Below are positions 5,423 through 7,033 of a DNA stretch of 7,033 nucleotides, in pieces. The position numbers and the translations under genes are program-made. Within the stretch, counting starts at the first letter, position 1. Every line of letters begins with the position of its first letter. The stretch comes from Bacillota bacterium (lineage in GTDB: Bacteria; Bacillota; Clostridia; Acetivibrionales; DTU013), in assembly GCA_023415815.1 (NCBI GenBank), contig JAEZJL010000035.1, forward strand, positions 1 to 7,033. Reading direction: 5' to 3'. A model generated the notes under the pieces. The model had not been told where the DNA came from and did not search any database. It worked only from the letters and a program-made list of their open reading frames with translations.

Positions 5423-5443
5423 GGGAGGTCTTGCATAAACCAT
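5417..5443 (-). CDS. Possible 8-residue leader peptide upstream of the MFS gene
   Basis: A strong SD, AAAAGGAG (5453-5460), stands nine nt before an ATG that opens the frame MVYARPPC followed by TAA. It lies 79 nt before the MFS start, in the same transcript direction. The peptide is too short to have a function of its own. Its Arg-Pro-Pro stretch could slow ribosomes, and its stop codon sits inside a hairpin. Without conservation data it remains a candidate; the SD spacing is the main support. Confidence 0.4.
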   Translation of the reverse strand: MVYARPPC

Positions 5444-5475
5444 AAAAAGCATCTCCTTTTAATGTTAATAGTTTG

Positions 5476-5484
5476 ATTTTAACA
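5476..5484 (-). promoter_or_regulatory. Probable promoter of the leader-peptide/MFS unit (extended -10)
   Basis: TGTTAAAAT on the minus strand is a good extended -10 element, 17-25 nt upstream of the leader-peptide SD, in AT-rich sequence after the fRMsr stop codon. No good -35 box is present at the proper distance, which extended -10 promoters can tolerate. Confidence 0.35.
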
Positions 5485-5529
5485 CATTTATTCCTTAATT
5501 ACAGCCGTAAAAATTTTTTAGGTCTTTTG

Positions 5530-6012
5530 TCAATGTCCGACAAGGCCATCCCAATCGATATACGTGTTCAGGATGCCGACAAAGCTTTGCAGGCCGCGCT
5601 TGTCTTCCTCGTCGAAACGCGCTTTGACCGGGCTGTCCACGTCCAGCACGCCGATGAGCCGTCCGGCTTTGACAATAGGTACGACGATTTCCGAAGCCGA
5701 AGCCTCGTCGCAGGCGATATGACCCGGGAATTCATGCACATCCGGGACCACTACGGTTTCCCTGCTTTGGGCCGCGGTCCCGCAAACGCCTCTTCCCGGG
5801 GCAATTCGGATACAGGCCGGCTTTCCCTGGAAAGGCCCAAGGATCAATTGATTTTCCTTAAACAGATAAAAGCCCGCCCAGTTGATGTCCTCCAGGCCGT
5901 TAAACAGAAGCGCCGCGCTGTTGGACAGATTCGCCAGCCCGTCGGTTTCATCTTTTATAAGCCCTTCGAGCGCTTGCTTCAAGGACAGGTATTTTTCATT
6001 TTTATAAGAAAT
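5530..6012 (-). CDS. msrC: Free methionine-(R)-sulfoxide reductase (fRMsr), GAF-domain protein
   Basis: Read from ATT at 6012 the protein has 160 residues, the usual size for this YebR/YtsP family. It reduces free methionine-R-sulfoxide with thioredoxin as part of cytoplasmic oxidative-stress repair. Almost the whole chain is one GAF domain. The three functional cysteines are present as Cys67 (PACIRI), Cys77 (GRGVCGTA) and Cys101 (GHIACD); the spacings of 10 and 24 equal those of Escherichia coli Cys84, Cys94 and Cys118. The block NWAGFYL, the stretch LGPFQGKPAC and VLDVDSP are also typical. There is no ATG or GTG at the N-terminus: TTG at 5982 has no SD and removes conserved sequence, whereas ATT at 6012 has GGGGAGGG exactly seven nt upstream and yields MSYKNEKYLSLKQALEGL. 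The start is therefore inferred to be ATT, or an ATG lost by one substitution. Confidence 0.9.
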   Translation of the reverse strand: MSYKNEKYLSLKQALEGLIKDETDGLANLSNSAALLFNGLEDINWAGFYLFKENQLILGPFQGKPACIRIAPGRGVCGTAAQSRETVVVPDVHEFPGHIACDEASASEIVVPIVKAGRLIGVLDVDSPVKARFDEEDKRGLQSFVGILNTYIDWDGLVGH

Positions 6013-6019
6013 ATGCTTT

Positions 6020-6027
6020 CCCTCCCC
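6020..6027 (-). promoter_or_regulatory. Shine-Dalgarno sequence that decides the ATT start of fRMsr
   Basis: GGGGAGGG on the minus strand stands seven nt (AAAGCAT) before ATT at 6012-6010. No other start codon in any frame is at a proper distance; the nearest ATG, 20 nt away, opens only MKNTCP. A CGCTG/CAGCG stem (6027-6031 with 6044-6048) touches the first base of the SD. Confidence 0.6.
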
Positions 6028-6057
6028 GCTGAAATAACTGACACAGCGCAGCCAAGC

Positions 6058-6110
6058 TTATGCGGCCCCCTCCGGTATGTTCCGGAAGGGCGCCTTTGGC
6101 AGCCGCATAA
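6058..6110 (-). repeat. Compact three-way-junction inverted repeat upstream of fRMsr
   Basis: On the minus strand an outer stem TTATGCGGC/GCCGCATAA (nine perfect pairs) encloses two hairpins. One is GCC-AAA-GGC (6092-6100). The other is CCCTTCCGG/CCGGAGGGG with a 6-nt AACATA loop (6067-6090; nine pairs including one U-G). The junction has only one unpaired base on two sides and none on the third. On the plus strand the wobble becomes a C-A mismatch, so the fold suits minus-strand RNA. It lies about 45 nt from both the fRMsr start and the SLH-gene stop. It may be a leader element, a 3'-end structure or a dispersed repeat. No T-tract follows. It is not a riboswitch I recognise. Confidence 0.5.
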
Positions 6111-6155
6111 AATCATGTGCAAACACCGCTGTTTCCCTGTAATAACATAATCATA

Positions 6156-7033
6156 TTATTCAATACTGCTTCTTTCGTCAAGAGAGTGATATTTACTGTA
6201 AATACGGTACAGGAATACAGCAGCTTCCGCGCGTGTTGCGTGCGACCGGGGCTTCAGCCTGTCCCCTGCGCCGGAAATCAGGCCCTCCCCGGCAAGGAAC
6301 GCCAGGCTTTCCACGGCATATCCGGCGGCTTCTCCCCTGTCGCCGAATTTATCCAGCACGGCCGCATCGGCCGCGGTTTTCTGCCTCCCGGATATCTCCA
6401 GGGCACGCGCCGCCAATACCATCATATCCTGCCGCAATATCTTCTCTCCCGGCCTTAAAAGGCCGTTTTTGCCGCCCGCAGCGATTCCCAGCTTTCCGGC
6501 GATGCCCGCGGCTTCATAATAATAGGCTTCCGGCGGTACGTCGCCGAAATTATGATCAAAGTCCGCCGTCAATCCCAGCGTCCTGACCAGCATTACCAGG
6601 TAATCGCCTCTGGTGATATCGGCCGACGGCGAGAATGTATCCGCCGATGTGCCGTTTATTATGCCTTTGGAGGCCATGACCCCGACAGGCTTTTTCGCCC
6701 ACTCCGTACTGTCCAGGTCGCTGAAGGTCTTGTGTACATAGGCTATGGCATAATCGCTGAAATGTGTGGTGCTGAAGGTAACCATGCCTGCAGCCGGGTC
6801 ATAGCTGCCGCTAGGCACCGGGACCGCATTGCCGCTCCCGTCTATGTACCATATGACAATGTGCTCCGGATCGTTAAGCTCCGCAGTGGTCGGCGTATAA
6901 GGGACGGATACCCTGACAGGCGAACCGGGATTTTTCCACCCGACCTGCTCGCCGTTCAGCGTAAGGGTAAGGCATATCAGGGGCCTTTCGCCGATTGCCG
7001 CTTTTACTTCGTCTGCCAGAGCCGTTTTATCCC
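6156..7033 (-). CDS. Cell-surface protein with three C-terminal SLH domains (partial, 5' end off window)
   Basis: The frame is open to the right edge, giving 291 C-terminal residues; the Met codon at 6818 is internal. Three tandem S-layer homology domains occupy the end, at about residues 100-150 (FSDLDSTEWAKKPVGVM, then ITRGDYLV), 165-215 (FGDVPPEAYYYEAAGIA, then ILRQDMM) and 230-285 (FGDRGEAAGYAVESLAFLA, then TRAEAAVFLYRI). SLH triplets bind secondary polysaccharide of the Gram-positive cell wall. The classic TRAE motif is intact only in the third; the others read TRGD and LRQD. The preceding ~95 residues form a beta-rich region ending with the phrases DPAAGMVTFSTTHFSDYAIAYV, as commonly found just before SLH domains in clostridial and Paenibacillus-type surface proteins. 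The N-terminal effector region and signal peptide are outside the window, so the function of the whole protein cannot be told. It shows no link to nitrogen fixation. Confidence 0.9.
   Translation of the reverse strand, partial: DKTALADEVKAAIGERPLICLTLTLNGEQVGWKNPGSPVRVSVPYTPTTAELNDPEHIVIWYIDGSGNAVPVPSGSYDPAAGMVTFSTTHFSDYAIAYVHKTFSDLDSTEWAKKPVGVMASKGIINGTSADTFSPSADITRGDYLVMLVRTLGLTADFDHNFGDVPPEAYYYEAAGIAGKLGIAAGGKNGLLRPGEKILRQDMMVLAARALEISGRQKTAADAAVLDKFGDRGEAAGYAVESLAFLAGEGLISGAGDRLKPRSHATRAEAAVFLYRIYSKYHSLDERSSIE

Noticed and set aside
5521..5529. A-rich/T-rich run after the fRMsr stop as an intrinsic terminator
   Set aside because: AAAAAATTTTT has no GC stem before it.
5473..6150. A 225-codon plus-strand frame opposite fRMsr
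   Set aside because: Antisense to the conserved GAF-domain gene and has no SD or recognisable motif.

Overview
The window looks like a chromosomal segment from a nitrogen-fixing, anaerobic member of the Bacillota (Clostridia-like). Three things point there: a NifI1-type PII protein, which is typical of anaerobic diazotrophs and methanogens; Gram-positive-style purine-rich Shine-Dalgarno (SD) sequences and sigma-A-type promoters; and a cell-surface protein ending in three SLH domains. Genes are moderately GC-rich, and the intergenic regions are markedly AT-rich. No tRNA, rRNA, CRISPR array, transposase or phage gene is visible.

The left part (1-2567, minus strand) is the start of an alternative-nitrogenase operon, in transcription order: an iron-protein gene (vnfH, AnfH-like in sequence), the vanadium-nitrogenase alpha subunit (vnfD) and nifI1, which runs off the left edge. 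Every metal-cluster ligand expected in VnfD is present at the same residue number as I recall for Azotobacter VnfD. The vnfGK genes needed to complete the enzyme are not in the window and are presumably beyond the left edge.

The middle part (2568-4164) is a divergent control region and an accessory gene. Leftward, a perfect-consensus sigma-A promoter (TTGACA-17-TATAAT) drives vnfH through a leader of about 300 nt. That leader holds a 17-bp palindrome and a terminator-like hairpin with a competing alternative pairing. Rightward, an AnfO-family gene is preceded by its own promoter and by a strong intrinsic terminator inside the leader. Both divergent units therefore look like candidates for control by premature termination. 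A reading frame on the minus strand between the two promoters may be a decayed or chance ORF. The AnfO gene converges on an MFS gene, with a perfect 12-bp GC-rich hairpin between them.

The right part (4165-7033, all minus strand) holds genes not obviously tied to nitrogen fixation. They are an MFS transporter preceded by a possible 8-codon leader peptide and a sequestered SD; a GAF-fold free methionine-(R)-sulfoxide reductase that probably starts at a rare ATT codon and is preceded by a compact three-way-junction repeat; and the C-terminal part of an SLH-domain surface protein that runs off the right edge.

Likely working picture: VnfH passes electrons to the VnfDGK component, NifI1 (with a presumed NifI2) inhibits the enzyme after synthesis when fixed nitrogen is available, and the AnfO-like protein supports the alternative nitrogenase. 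Transcription is probably gated by the divergent regulatory region. All functional statements rest on sequence patterns recalled from the families. No alignment, structure prediction or database search was run.
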